NCBI RefSeq assembly: GCF_012273515.2
Contig: NZ_CP050975.2
Span: forward strand, 4,836,001-4,900,000
DNA length: 64,000 nt
Reading direction: 5' to 3'
Source: Streptomyces sp. RPA4-2
GTDB taxonomy: Bacteria; Actinomycetota; Actinomycetes; Streptomycetales; Streptomycetaceae
Shown here: positions 53,345 to 62,474 of the stretch, piece by piece
Position numbering within the stretch: position 1 is the stretch's first letter
Layout: every line of letters begins with the position of its first letter
Translations under genes and position numbers: made by a program
The notes under the pieces: generated by a model
What the model was told of the DNA's origin: nothing
What the model saw: only the letters and a program-made list of their open reading frames with translations
The model's database searches: none

Positions 53345-55174
53345 CTACGGGCGCCAGTTCGCCAGGACGCCCTCGTAGACCTCGGCGTCCGTCAGTTCGC
53401 GGGGGGTGGGGCCCGCGTGGAAGAAGGACGCGTTGGCGGTCTTCAGCTTGCGCAGGTAGTCGAACGCCTTGTTCTCGTGCTCGCCGAAGGCGACGAAGGA
53501 GAAGAAGACGGCGGGGTGGGTCGAGGCCGCCTCGGTGAGCGCCTGGGTGGCCGGGGTCTTGGCGTCCGGGGCACCGTCCGTCTGGAAGATCACCAGCGCG
53601 GGGGCCGCGGGGTTCTGCGACTTCTCGTGCCGGGCGAGGACTTCCTGTACGGCGACGTGGTAGCTGGTACGGCCCATGCGGCCGAGGGTGCCGTGGAGCT
53701 CGTCGACCTTGTTCTCGTGGTCGGCGAGGGTGAGCTCGCCGGTGCCGTCGAGCTCGGTGGAGAAGAAGACGACCGGGACCGTGGCCTCGGGGTCGAGGTG
53801 CGCGGCGAGAGCGAGGGCCTGCTCACCGAGGGCCTGGGCGGAGCCGTCCTTGTAGTACGCGCGCATCGACGCGGAGCGGTCCAGGACGAGGTAGACCTTG
53901 GCGCGGGCGCCGGTGAGGTTCTGCTTCTCGAGGGTGGCGGCGGCTTCCCGGTACGCGGTGGTGAGGGTCGCGGCGGTCGACTGGACGTGGGCGAGCGGGA
54001 CGGCGGGAGCCGTGGCGTCGGTCCCGGCCTCGGCTGCGCCTTCGGCCGTGTCGGTTTTCGTGCCCGCACCACCCGTGACGCTTTCGTCGTCGGCCGCGGG
54101 TTCGGCGGCCCGCGCGGCGACGGCTTCGACCGGCTCGGGCTCCGATTCGGTCTGCGCGACCGGTTCCGCCGCCGGAGCGTTCGCGGCGGCGTGCTCCTCG
54201 GCCTCCGGCTCGGAGACCTCGGGGGCCTCGGCAATCGGCTCGGCCTCGGGCGCGACCGCCTCCACCACGGCCTCGGCCTCGGCCACGACCGCCGCTTCGG
54301 CTTCGGCCTCGGGCGCGGCCTCGGTCTCGGCCTCCGGCTCGGGGGTGACCTCGGCTTCGGCCTCCGGCTCGACCTCGGCCTCGGCGGCGGTCCCGGCCTC
54401 CGGCTCGGCTTCGGGTGCGACCTCGGCCTCGGGTGCGACCGTCACCTCGGCTTCGGCCACGGGCTCGGCCTCGACCGAGGCCTCGACCTTGGGCGTGTCC
54501 TCGGCGTCGGGTTCGGCCTCGGTGATGACCTCGGCCTCGGGCTCGGCCACGGGCTCGACCTCGGCCACGGGCTCCGGCTCGGCCTCGGCCACGACCGCGG
54601 CGCCGACACCGGCGTCCGCCTCGGTCACGACCTCGGGCTCGGCGACGACCTCGGCCTCCGGCTCGACCTCGCTGGTGGGCGCGGCCACGGGCTCGGCCGC
54701 ATCCTCGGGCTTCGCCTCCGCCTCGACCTGAGCCTCGGCCTCCGCCTCGACCTCGTCCGTGGGCGCGGCCTCGGTCACCGTCTCCGGAGACGAGGTCGTC
54801 CCCGTCTTTGGCTCGGAGGACTTCGTCGCCTCGGTCGGCTCGGTGGCCTTGGTCGACTCCGTCGACTCCGCCGGCTTGGGGACCGTGACGTTGTCGAACG
54901 CCGCCGACACCAGCTCGTCGACCACCGACGACGTCGGCCCCGGCTTCGGTTCGGACGAAGGTGCGGGGATCTTCGGTTCGGTCTCCGCGGGGGCCCGTTC
55001 GGCCGCCTGGGAGGGGATCGGCGCGGAGACCGGTTCGGCCTCCTGCGAAGGAACGTGTTCGGCCTCCGGGGCCGAAACCGAGGGAGCCGAAGCTTCCCGC
55101 GAGGTCTCCGCGTCGGCGTCACGCCCCTGGCGTGAGCGGCCGAACGCGTTCCGCAGGAGAGTGAGAATGCCCAT
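53345..55174 (-). CDS. VWA-domain protein with a long Ala/Glu/Pro-rich central segment
   Basis: 609 residues from MGILTLLRNAFGRSRQG, with AAGGG upstream. Residues 30-400 are low-complexity, first Ser/Glu/Pro-rich and then strongly acidic, with frequent Ala-Glu-Ala-Glu and Pro-Glu-Ala-Glu runs. The von Willebrand A domain is at the C terminus: MIDAS DRSAS at about residue 432, then GRTSY and FQTDG. It resembles the VWA domain found in TerF/TerY-like tellurite-stress proteins, which bind partners with a metal ion. The long acidic arm could be a tether or phosphorylation platform; no function is proven. No signal peptide. Confidence 0.87.
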   Translation of the reverse strand: MGILTLLRNAFGRSRQGRDADAETSREASAPSVSAPEAEHVPSQEAEPVSAPIPSQAAERAPAETEPKIPAPSSEPKPGPTSSVVDELVSAAFDNVTVPKPAESTESTKATEPTEATKSSEPKTGTTSSPETVTEAAPTDEVEAEAEAQVEAEAKPEDAAEPVAAPTSEVEPEAEVVAEPEVVTEADAGVGAAVVAEAEPEPVAEVEPVAEPEAEVITEAEPDAEDTPKVEASVEAEPVAEAEVTVAPEAEVAPEAEPEAGTAAEAEVEPEAEAEVTPEPEAETEAAPEAEAEAAVVAEAEAVVEAVAPEAEPIAEAPEVSEPEAEEHAAANAPAAEPVAQTESEPEPVEAVAARAAEPAADDESVTGGAGTKTDTAEGAAEAGTDATAPAVPLAHVQSTAATLTTAYREAAATLEKQNLTGARAKVYLVLDRSASMRAYYKDGSAQALGEQALALAAHLDPEATVPVVFFSTELDGTGELTLADHENKVDELHGTLGRMGRTSYHVAVQEVLARHEKSQNPAAPALVIFQTDGAPDAKTPATQALTEAASTHPAVFFSFVAFGEHENKAFDYLRKLKTANASFFHAGPTPRELTDAEVYEGVLANWRP

Positions 55175-55481
55175 GTGCGCAACCCTTCGCATGAGTTGAT
55201 GCCCGTCAATCCCTGGCCAGGACGGACACGTAAGGTTAGCGGCCGCTGTCGGCGATCTTGGGCAGGGTCGGGTACCGACAGGTAGCGGTGTCAAGAGCGT
55301 TATCAAGACCCCTATGGATCCCACGGGTTCACCGCACGTTCATCGGGCCACCGCACCCTCGCGCCCACATCTCCCCCACGTCAAGGCCAGGTCATGTAAT
55401 CGCATGGGGAGAGTAAAGTGCGCAGACTGCTGCCGTTGCCCACATCCTCACACAGGAAGCCGGCCGGGGACCGGCCGACCT

Positions 55482-56423
55482 TCACGGGAGGACGGGGACC
55501 GGCGTTCCCGAACCGCCGTGTTCCAGCCACTCCCGGTACGCGGGTGCCTGCCGTGCCGTCTCCTCGTAGGCCTCCGCCAGTTCCGGATAGACGCCGTCCA
55601 GTTCCGCCTCCGTACGGGCCGCGAGCAGCAGTCGTACGCCGAGCGGGTCGCCGTGCAGGGGGCGCACCGCCGTCTCGGGGCCGGACTGGCGGGTGGGCTG
55701 GCAGACCGTGACGACCTCGCCGGTGGCGACCAGGGAGGCGGCCGTGTGGTAGTCGCCGTGCAGGACCCGGGGGTTGAGCCCGGCGGAGCGCAGCATCCGG
55801 TGCACGGCGTCCCACTCCCCGTCGACCGTGGGGTCCACCATCCAGCGGTCCTGGGCCAGCTCGGAGAGGTGGACGACGGGACGCACGGCGGCCGGGTGAT
55901 CGTTGGGCAGGGAGACGAACTGGGGCTCGCGCTCCACCAGGACGCGCAGCCGCAGTCCGTCCGGGATGCGCAGGGGGCAGCCCTCCACCTCGTGCACGAA
56001 GGCGACGTCGAGCCGTCCCTCGGCGACCAGGTTGAGCAGGGCGTTCGCGGACACGTCCATCTGGAGGAGCGGTTCCTGGCGGTGTTCGCGCAGCCGGCGC
56101 AGCCAGCCGGCGAGCGCGCGGCTCGCGGTGGAGCCGATACGCAGCTGGAGTCCGTCCGCGGCGGCGGCCCGCGCCTCGGCGACGAGGGACCGCATTTCGG
56201 CCACCAGCGGGCGGGCCCGGCCGAGCACGATCCGGCCGAGCGGAGTGAGGCGGCAGCCGGTCCGTTCGCGGATGAACAGCTCGCCGCCCAGCTCCTGTTC
56301 GATCCTGCGCAGCTGGGTGCTCAACGAGGGCTGGGCGACGCCGAGCAGGCGCGCGGCGCGGTGCAGGCTGCCGGTGTCGGCGACGGCGCACAGCGCGCGG
56401 AGGTGCCTGACCTCAAGCTCCAT
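55482..56423 (-). CDS. snpR: LysR-family regulator of the snapalysin gene
   Basis: 313 residues. A winged HTH occupies 1-65 (LRALCAVADTGSLHRAARLL, LSTQLRRIEQELGGELFIRE). The effector domain carries periplasmic-binding-like motifs (LQLRIGSTASRALAGWLRRL and others). It is divergent from a secreted metalloprotease of the snapalysin family, exactly the arrangement of snpR/snpA in S. lividans and S. coelicolor, where SnpR activates snpA. A perfect dyad with T-N11-A geometry lies in the gap. Confidence 0.92.
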   Translation of the reverse strand: MELEVRHLRALCAVADTGSLHRAARLLGVAQPSLSTQLRRIEQELGGELFIRERTGCRLTPLGRIVLGRARPLVAEMRSLVAEARAAAADGLQLRIGSTASRALAGWLRRLREHRQEPLLQMDVSANALLNLVAEGRLDVAFVHEVEGCPLRIPDGLRLRVLVEREPQFVSLPNDHPAAVRPVVHLSELAQDRWMVDPTVDGEWDAVHRMLRSAGLNPRVLHGDYHTAASLVATGEVVTVCQPTRQSGPETAVRPLHGDPLGVRLLLAARTEAELDGVYPELAEAYEETARQAPAYREWLEHGGSGTPVPVLP

Positions 56424-56510
56424 GCCTGCGGAGCCTAAGTCGGAAGCAGAGGTTGCACCAGACGCACAAACCCCACCCGGAACGGGCGAGTTGGACGGCC
56501 TTCCGCGGGC

Positions 56511-56529
56511 CGATAGTCCTGGCCTATCG
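56511..56529. promoter_or_regulatory. Putative SnpR (LysR) operator with T-N11-A core
   Basis: CGATAG (56511-56516), TCCTGGC, CTATCG (56524-56529): a perfect 6-bp dyad with a 7-base spacer. The T at 56514 and A at 56526 are separated by eleven bases, the geometry of LysR-type boxes. It lies about 80 bases upstream of snpA and 88 bases upstream of the regulator, so it can serve both. Confidence 0.78.
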
Positions 56530-56608
56530 CCACTTGCCATCATCACAGCCGCCGCACAGGCACCGAAACTCACGGTGACGACTTCACCCCCCACACAAGG
56601 AGTCATCG

Positions 56609-57319
56609 ATGAGAGTTCCCCTGCCCAAGTCCAAGGCCGTGCTCGCGGCCGCGCTCGGTCTGGGCCTCGCGGCCGCCGGGTTCGGCACGGTCCCCGCCGT
56701 GGCGGCTCCCGTCCCCGCGCAGGACGCCGTCCACGCCGGACACTCCGCCCTCCCCGGCTACTCCGCTTACGCGGGTTCCGCCGAGGAGAGCAAGGCCAAC
56801 CAGGCGTTCTTCGCGGCGGTCATCAAATCCGTCGCCGAGAAGCGCGCCGCGAACCCGAGCAGCGCGGCGGCCGTCACCGTGATCTACAACGCCTCCCGCG
56901 CGCCCTCCTTCAGTACCGAGATAGCGCGCAGCACCGCGATATGGAACGGCGCGGTGGCGAACGTGAAGCTCCAGTCGGGCTCGGCGTCGAGCGCCGACTT
57001 CACCTACCGCGAGGGCAACGACTCGCGGGGCTCGTACGCCTCGACGGACGGCCACGGCAGCGGGTACGTCTTCCTGGACTACGCGCAGAGCGATCAGTAC
57101 AACCCGATCCGCATCACCGCGCACGAGACCGGTCATGTCCTCGGTCTGCCCGACCACTACTCCGGCCCGTGCAGCGAGTTGATGTCGGGCGGCGGTCCCG
57201 GTCCCTCCTGCACCAACGCGAACCCCAACGCGGCCGAGCGGTCGCGTGTCAACCAGCTGTGGGCAGGCGGCTTCGCGCAGGCGCTGGACAAGGTCTTGGC
57301 CAAGGCGAGCGCCCGCTAG
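56609..57319 (+). CDS. snpA: Snapalysin, secreted small neutral metalloprotease
   Basis: 236 residues with a signal peptide at 1-33 ([20 protein letters not shown]) and a propeptide. The catalytic zinc site is H172-E-T-G-H176-V-L-G-L-P-D182, the M7 peptidase form, in which Asp is the third ligand instead of His or Glu. Cys in SGPCSEL and SCTNAN probably form the conserved disulfide. AAGGAG lies upstream of the ATG. It digests milk-protein-like substrates outside the cell and is induced through the divergent LysR gene. The stop codon lies within an 18-bp palindrome at 57316-57333, next to a palindromic element. Confidence 0.95.
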   Translation: MRVPLPKSKAVLAAALGLGLAAAGFGTVPAVAAPVPAQDAVHAGHSALPGYSAYAGSAEESKANQAFFAAVIKSVAEKRAANPSSAAAVTVIYNASRAPSFSTEIARSTAIWNGAVANVKLQSGSASSADFTYREGNDSRGSYASTDGHGSGYVFLDYAQSDQYNPIRITAHETGHVLGLPDHYSGPCSELMSGGGPGPSCTNANPNAAERSRVNQLWAGGFAQALDKVLAKASAR

Positions 57320-57329
57320 TGCCGCGGCA

Positions 57330-57511
57330 CTAGGGCGTGTTGCGAAAGTCCCGCCTGCCTCGCGACGCCTGGCACGCCCTCTCGCCGCACCGGGCGAAAA
57401 CCCGAGTACGTCCAGTACGCGGGCTTCCGCCCGGCCCGCCGAGAGCACGCACCAGACGCCGCGAGGCCCGCCCTCCGGGCGGACGACGGGACTTATCGCA
57501 ACACGCCCTAG
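57330..57511. mobile_element. 182-bp palindromic MITE-like element flanked by CTAG
   Basis: The element starts with CTAGGGCGTGTTGCG and ends with the reverse complement, CGCAACACGCCCTAG. Beyond the 15-base identical core, a one-base indel separates AAGTCCCG in both arms. Inside, the two halves continue to be imperfect inverted copies (for example CCTCGCGACGCCTGG on the left against CCTCGCGGCGTCTGG on the right arm read backward), so the entire segment folds as a long hairpin. It has no gene. The ends carry the same CTAG, and CTAG is very rare in this genome, so it may be the duplicated target. It lies 10 bases after the snpA stop and probably also terminates transcription. The pattern fits a MITE derived from an IS5/IS427-like transposon; the parent is not in the window. 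Confidence 0.72.
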
Positions 57512-57643
57512 TTCCCACCGGCCTTCACCAGCCCCACCCCCCACGGGTGCGGGCCGCCCCCTGCACGGGCGGCCCGCACCGCCGTTCTTCCCGGGTACGC
57601 GTCCGGTCCCTGCCGGGTCCGTGCCCCGGCCGCGCCCGGTCGT

Positions 57644-59590
57644 TCAGTGAGGTGACGCGATCGCGCGGGCCGCGGCGACCTCCTGCCGGAGGGGTTCGAG
57701 CACACTGCCGGCCGGACCGGTGAGATCCGTACGGACGGCGACGAGCACGTCCGTCTCGCGCAGCCCCTCGGACAGTTCCCGCAGTTGCAGGGCCACCTGC
57801 GCGAACTCGGCGGCCGACGGACGCTGGGCCCCGTGCCGGATCCGTACCCCGGCCGCGGTGGTCGCGTCGACGATCCGCTCGACGGCGACGACGAGCGGAA
57901 GCCAGGCGGCGGCGCGCCGGCCGTTGGGCGGGGGTTCGCTCAGGGCCCGCTGGAACTCGGTGCGGATGCCGGACAGGTCGCGGTGGAGGCGGCGCCGCAT
58001 ACGGGCGCGTTCGGCGGAGTCGGCGTCCTCCCTGGAGGCGTACTCCACATAGCGGGCGGTGCCCGCGACCGTGTCGGCGAGCCGGTCGCCGACACGGGTG
58101 TGCCAGCTCTCCGGCCACAGCAGATAGCCCGCGACGAGTGCGATCGCGCACCCCATGAGGGAGTCCACGAGCCGCGGGACGAGCAGGGCGGTGCCCTGGT
58201 GGTTGAGGACGTCGGACAGGAGCAGGATCACCGGGGTGACGGCGGCGGTCTGATGGCCGTAGCCGCGCGCGCCGAGGACCGGGATGAGCGGGGCGAGGAC
58301 GGCCATGGCCGGCACGTCCCACCAGCCGAGCGGCACCGCGGCCAGGACGACGGCCGCGACGACGAGCCCCGCCACCGTGCCCAGCGCGCGCATCAGCGCC
58401 CGCGAGAAGACCGACCCGAAATCGGGCTTCATCACGAAGGTGATGGTGAGGGCGACCCAGTAGGAGCGTGCCACCGGCACGAGGGAGACCAGGGCCTGCG
58501 CGATGCCGATGCAGACGGCCAGCCGCAGACCGTAGCGCCAGGACCCGGAGGACAGGAGGACGTCGCGGGCGGAGCCCACCGCCCGGACGCCGAGGCGGGC
58601 GGGTCTGCCGAGGGGGTCGTCGGCGGTGCGCGTGTCGGGGGTCCGGCCGGTGACGACGTCGGCGGCATGGGTCAGGGCGTGGTCGACGGCGCGAGCGGTC
58701 TCGTTGGTGGGGACGGGGAGCCTGAGGCCTGTCGGGCCGGTGTACCCGGTCTCGACGGCGTCCGCGAGCCGGCGCACGGCGGTGGGCACCTCGGGGGGCA
58801 GCGGCTCGGCGTGCCGGCGGCCGTACTGGTGGGCGGCCGGGGCGCTCTCCACGACGGGGGTGACGGCGTTCAGCTGGGCCAGCAGCCGGGCGAGGTCCGG
58901 GTTGCGGCCGTGGTGGCGGGCGCGCCGGGCGAGGACGAGGTCGTAGGACTGGTTGAGGGACTGGGTGACGGCGTGGCGGCGGTCGTCGTACGCGTCGGTG
59001 CCGCTCGCGGCGAGCAGGTCCGCCACGGCCCGGTACGTCTCCGCGACGGCGACCCGTTCGGGCACGCCCGAGCGCAGTGGCCACGCGAGCAGGGCGAGCG
59101 CGAGGACCAGCAGGCCGCCGCCGGACATCAGGACGGGCGCCAGCCACCACGGGCCCGGCAACGGCAGCCCGGCACCGATCACACAGTTGAGGAGGAGCAG
59201 CAGTCCGGACACGGAGGCGACGGAGCCGATCGTCGAGAACATCCCGGAGACGAGCGCGACGGCGGTGACGGCGGTGACGGTGATCCAGCCGTGGCCGAAG
59301 GCGAGCGCGCCGATGGTGACGCCGACCGCGCCGAAGAGCTGGGGGACGGCGATGGTGAGGATGCGCATGCGGTACGCGTCGGCGGTGTCGCCGATGACGC
59401 CGGACAGGGCGCCCATGGAGGCGAGTGCCCCGTACTCGGGCCGGCCCACGGCGAGGCCGATCGCCAGCGGCAGGGACATCGCGACCGCGGCGCGGACGAC
59501 GGCGGCGCGGGAGACGGGGGCGTTCTGCGGGCGGAGGTTCCTGACCAGCCAGTCGGGAGGGGTGAGCACACTGGGCAACTGGCGGGGCAT
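57644..59590 (-). CDS. FUSC-family membrane protein (aromatic acid exporter-like)
   Basis: 648 residues in two similar halves. Each starts with a bundle of about four to six hydrophobic segments (first: RAAVVRAAVAMSLPLAIGLA and so on; second: GSWRYGLRLAVCIGIAQALV) and ends in a charged cytoplasmic helical domain. The pattern is that of FUSC/YccS/AaeB-type proteins, which export aromatic acids or other small toxic compounds with a fusion-type periplasmic partner in Gram-negatives. The partner is not needed in Gram-positives. It stands alone; the start is the ATG at 59590. Confidence 0.85.
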   Translation of the reverse strand: MPRQLPSVLTPPDWLVRNLRPQNAPVSRAAVVRAAVAMSLPLAIGLAVGRPEYGALASMGALSGVIGDTADAYRMRILTIAVPQLFGAVGVTIGALAFGHGWITVTAVTAVALVSGMFSTIGSVASVSGLLLLLNCVIGAGLPLPGPWWLAPVLMSGGGLLVLALALLAWPLRSGVPERVAVAETYRAVADLLAASGTDAYDDRRHAVTQSLNQSYDLVLARRARHHGRNPDLARLLAQLNAVTPVVESAPAAHQYGRRHAEPLPPEVPTAVRRLADAVETGYTGPTGLRLPVPTNETARAVDHALTHAADVVTGRTPDTRTADDPLGRPARLGVRAVGSARDVLLSSGSWRYGLRLAVCIGIAQALVSLVPVARSYWVALTITFVMKPDFGSVFSRALMRALGTVAGLVVAAVVLAAVPLGWWDVPAMAVLAPLIPVLGARGYGHQTAAVTPVILLLSDVLNHQGTALLVPRLVDSLMGCAIALVAGYLLWPESWHTRVGDRLADTVAGTARYVEYASREDADSAERARMRRRLHRDLSGIRTEFQRALSEPPPNGRRAAAWLPLVVAVERIVDATTAAGVRIRHGAQRPSAAEFAQVALQLRELSEGLRETDVLVAVRTDLTGPAGSVLEPLRQEVAAARAIASPH

Positions 59591-59628
59591 GGGCCCATTA
59601 TGACCGTTTCACGGAGCCGTCCCCGGAC

Positions 59629-60641
59629 TCATCCGGGCTGGTGGAGGGTGAGATCGACGAGCAGGGCGCGGTGGTCGCTGCCGGCGACGGTGAGGAAGGC
59701 GGCACCGGTCGCGGAGAACTCCTTGGAGACCAGGACATGGTCGATCTGGGCGCCGAGGGCGGGGGCGGTGCGGGCCAAGCCAGCTGGGGTGCGCGGGGGT
59801 AAGCGAGGCGGGAGCCGTCGCGCAGGCCGGTGTCGAGGAGGTGGCGGAAGGCGGCGTGGTCCTGGGAGGCGTTGAAGTCCCCGGCGATCAGGGTGGGGGT
59901 GGCCTTGTCGGCGGCCGCGTAGGCGCGCAGTTCGCCGAGTTCGTGGCGCCAGAGGCCGACCTGTCCCGGCAACGGGGGCTTGGGATGCGCGAGCTGGAGC
60001 CGTACGGGGTGGCCGTCGACGTCGGCCACGGCCCCCGGCATCCCCATCGTGGCGCGGATGCCGGCGGCCTTCCTGAGCGGGAAGCGGCTCATGATGACCG
60101 ACCCGTCGGAGCCGGCGCCCTCGACGGACTGCCGGTACGGATAGGGGCCGTCGGCCCGCTGGAAGGCGTCGCGCAGTGCCCGGGAGCAGACGTACTCGCA
60201 CTCCTCGACGAACACGATGGCGGGCCGCTCGCGCCGGACGGCGGCGATGAGCGCGGGGGTTCCCCTGCCGAACTGCACGTTGGAGGCCAGCACCCGCAGC
60301 TCGGCGACGGGACTGCCGACGGGCTCGCGGGTCTTCCCGTACGGCTCGCTGAACCAGGCGATCGCCCCCAGCACCAGCACGCCCCACACCATCCCGGTCC
60401 GCCAGCGCGCGAACAGGGCGAGCAGCAGGGCCAGACCGAGGGGAGCGAGCAGCCACGGCAGGAATGCGAGCAGTTGGGGCACGGGGGTGATCCCGTCGGT
60501 GTCGGCCGCCCGGCAGCCCACGACGACGCTCACGCCGGTGAGCAGGGCGCCGGACACCCAGGGTCCGGCCCTCCGACCGGCCGGCCGACGTGGCTGTCGT
60601 GGCCGCCGCTCGTCCGCCCGTTGCGCTGCCGCAGTGTCCAC
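59629..60641 (-). pseudogene. Endonuclease/exonuclease/phosphatase family gene with a frameshift
   Basis: The frame begins with GTG after GGAGGG, then two membrane helices (LAFLPWLLAPLGLALLLALF and VLVLGAIAWF) and an EEP catalytic domain: LASNVQFGRG, VFVEECEYVCS, LIAGDFNASQDHAAF (catalytic Asp/Asn). After the run near 59780-59800 (minus strand: CGCGCACCCCAGCTGGC) the open frame goes to meaningless Pro/Ser-rich residues and ends at 59598, whereas the frame one shift away carries the missing end of the domain, with QIDHVLV and GSDHRALLVDL, ending at 59629. These hold the catalytic Asp/His of the family. So one base is lost or gained: either a real inactivating frameshift or a sequencing error. 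Confidence 0.78.
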
Positions 60642-60810
60642 GCCCGGCCCTCCACTCGTCCGTGTGGGATGCCCGAATCCTCCCTCAGACAGCGGGTGGT
60701 GCGCTCACGTGGGGACGGGCGTCACTTCTTCGAGTGGGCTTTCCAGGCATGCCCGTGGCGGGTCGGGCCGTCGCGGCGGCCCGGAAGCCGTCGGGCCCGG
60801 ACTCGTGCCG

Positions 60811-61770
60811 TCAGGCTCGGACTTGTGTCGGCTGGTCCGCCGCGGCTTGCGCGGGCGTCGCGGACGCTCGCCGGCGGCGCCCGTACGCGGCGGTGAGCAG
60901 CGCGGTCGACGCCACCACGACACCGAGGGCGAGCAGCAGCCAGGAGACGAGGCGGAGGGTGCCGGTGAGGGCGTCGTAGACCGCGCCCGCCGCGCTGGGG
61001 GACACGTCGGCCGGCAGGTCGGCGAGCGTGAGCCGGCGGCCGACGGCGATCGCGACACCGAGCAGCGCGGCGCCCAGCGCCGTGCCGAGTCCGGTGGCCA
61101 GCACCGCCCGTCTGCGGCACACGGCGACCAGGATGCCCGTCACGGCAAGGACGGCTGCCGTGGCCGGCAGCCAGAAGCCGGCGAATTCAAGCACGTGGAA
61201 CCCCTTCCGGAGCTGGTTCAGGTCCTCGGGCGGCAACACCGTGATCTCGGTGTGCTCGACGGGGATCCGGTTCGCCAAAGGCATGTGTTCGACCGTGAGT
61301 TGGCTCTTGACCCGCGCGGCGACCGGCGCGAGGTCGATGGTCACGGCTTCCTCGCGGTCGCTGTGCAGCGCCCGCATCACGGCGTCGTGCGCGGCCCGGT
61401 TCACCGCTTGCCACGCCGTGCGGAACGCCGGGGTCTGGGTGAAGGAACGCACCGCGTCCCGTACGAAGTGGTTCACCGGCTTCTGGAGCGGTGCGCCCAC
61501 GTGGACCTCGCGCAGGATCCCGTCCGTGACGGCCGAGGCGATCGCCTCCCGCACGTCCGAGTCGGAGGCGAGGGGCGCCACCGTGGCCTCGTACCGCCCG
61601 CTGTCGTTGATGCCGTACATCGCCCAGCCGGACAGCGCGCCGAGTGGCGCGAGCAGGCAGGCGAGGACGATCAGAACGGCCGACAGGACGCTCCGGGCAC
61701 GAGGGGACACCCCTTCAGGCAAAGGCCCGGCGGAGCCGGGCGCGAGCGGTGTGACTGCATATGGGCGCAT
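60811..61770 (-). CDS. Integral membrane protein of unknown function
   Basis: 319 residues from the ATG giving MRPYAVTPLAPG. Two membrane segments at the N terminus (SVLSAVLIVLACLLAPLGAL) and three near the C terminus (FWLPATAAVLAVTGILVAV, AALLGVAIAV, LVSWLLLALGVVVASTALL) flank an external region of about 150 residues (YEATVAPLASDSDVREAIAS, VTIDLAPVAARVKSQLTVEH). The layout of two plus three helices with a large outer loop is seen in actinobacterial membrane proteins of unassigned function. No catalytic motif was found. Confidence 0.8.
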   Translation of the reverse strand: MRPYAVTPLAPGSAGPLPEGVSPRARSVLSAVLIVLACLLAPLGALSGWAMYGINDSGRYEATVAPLASDSDVREAIASAVTDGILREVHVGAPLQKPVNHFVRDAVRSFTQTPAFRTAWQAVNRAAHDAVMRALHSDREEAVTIDLAPVAARVKSQLTVEHMPLANRIPVEHTEITVLPPEDLNQLRKGFHVLEFAGFWLPATAAVLAVTGILVAVCRRRAVLATGLGTALGAALLGVAIAVGRRLTLADLPADVSPSAAGAVYDALTGTLRLVSWLLLALGVVVASTALLTAAYGRRRRASATPAQAAADQPTQVRA

Positions 61771-61957
61771 GCGACAAGCCGAACGGGGACCCGGACCGGG
61801 ACGGCACCCCCGGGAGGCCGTGCGCCACACGGGCTCCGCCCGCTCCGGTGGAGGGCTCACCCGAACGGGTGTTTCCTGGAATCCGGAAGAACCAGGCGTG
61901 GCCATCACGCCCCGTGGCTCCTGGGACCGGCGTCCCAGGAGGTAGGTGAGTGAGGGA

Positions 61958-61997
61958 GGTGCACGAGACCCCGGTGGCCGCCGGGGTCTCGTGCACC
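61958..61997 (-). terminator. Perfect 17-bp stem terminator
   Basis: GGTGCACGAGACCCCGG (61958-61974) and CCGGGGTCTCGTGCACC (61981-61997) pair perfectly around TGGCCG. It lies 21 bases beyond the stop of the membrane protein gene at 62019 on its strand. The 248-bp gap to 61770 holds nothing else I can name. Confidence 0.88.
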
Positions 61998-62018
61998 ACA
62001 TACGACGCGGGCGGGACG

Positions 62019-62474
62019 TCAGCCCACGCGATGACCCGCTCCGTCCTCGTGGGTGTAGTAGCGGTAGAAGTTCACCGCGAACACGCCGAACGCGACCGCC
62101 AGCGACATCATCGTGGACCGCCACACGCTGTGATCGGCCTGGCTGTAGATGAAGCCGAACGCGAGGCCCGCGAACACGGCCCACAGCACCGCGTGCAGTT
62201 CGCGCCTCAGCAGGGGCGCGACCATGAGGACGCCGGTGCAGACCGCGGCGAACACGATCGCGCTCACGAACCCGAACAGGACGTTCCAGCCCGTGATCGG
62301 TCCGCCGCTGCGGTTGATGGCCGCGGCCCAGAATCCGTAGACGAGCCCGCCGAGCACGGGTACCGCCCGCTGCGCGGCGGCGTGGGTGCGCGCGTCGAAG
62401 ACGTCCGAGGGTCGTGGCGTCCGTGATGTGTGCCGTGTCCCTGACGCCGATGAGGCATGTGCCGTGTGAGCCAT
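62019..62474 (-). CDS. Four-TM membrane protein of unknown function
   Basis: 151 residues after GAGGAG. A cytoplasmic N-terminal 45 residues (MAHTAHASSASG onward, Ser/Thr/His-rich) are followed by four hydrophobic helices (VLGGLVYGFWAAAI, WNVLFGFVSAIVFAAVCTGV, HAVLWAVFAGLAFGFIY, MSLAVAFGVFAVNFYRYYTH). No family recognised. It is divergent from the NAD-binding oxidoreductase, about 105 bases away. Confidence 0.75.
   Translation of the reverse strand: MAHTAHASSASGTRHTSRTPRPSDVFDARTHAAAQRAVPVLGGLVYGFWAAAINRSGGPITGWNVLFGFVSAIVFAAVCTGVLMVAPLLRRELHAVLWAVFAGLAFGFIYSQADHSVWRSTMMSLAVAFGVFAVNFYRYYTHEDGAGHRVG

Noticed and set aside
53285..55135. A 616-codon plus-strand frame with Gly/Leu/Arg repeats opposite the VWA gene
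   Set aside because: It mirrors the repetitive GAG/GCC codons of the acidic arm. No ribosome site, no family, and the VWA domain proves the other strand.
55381..56391. Minus-strand frame overlapping snpR in another phase
   Set aside because: The LysR frame is complete and has the HTH; this one is Arg/Pro-rich.
57330..57518. Two facing 60-codon frames inside the palindromic element
   Set aside because: Each is the mirror image of the other because the DNA is palindromic; no family or ribosome site.
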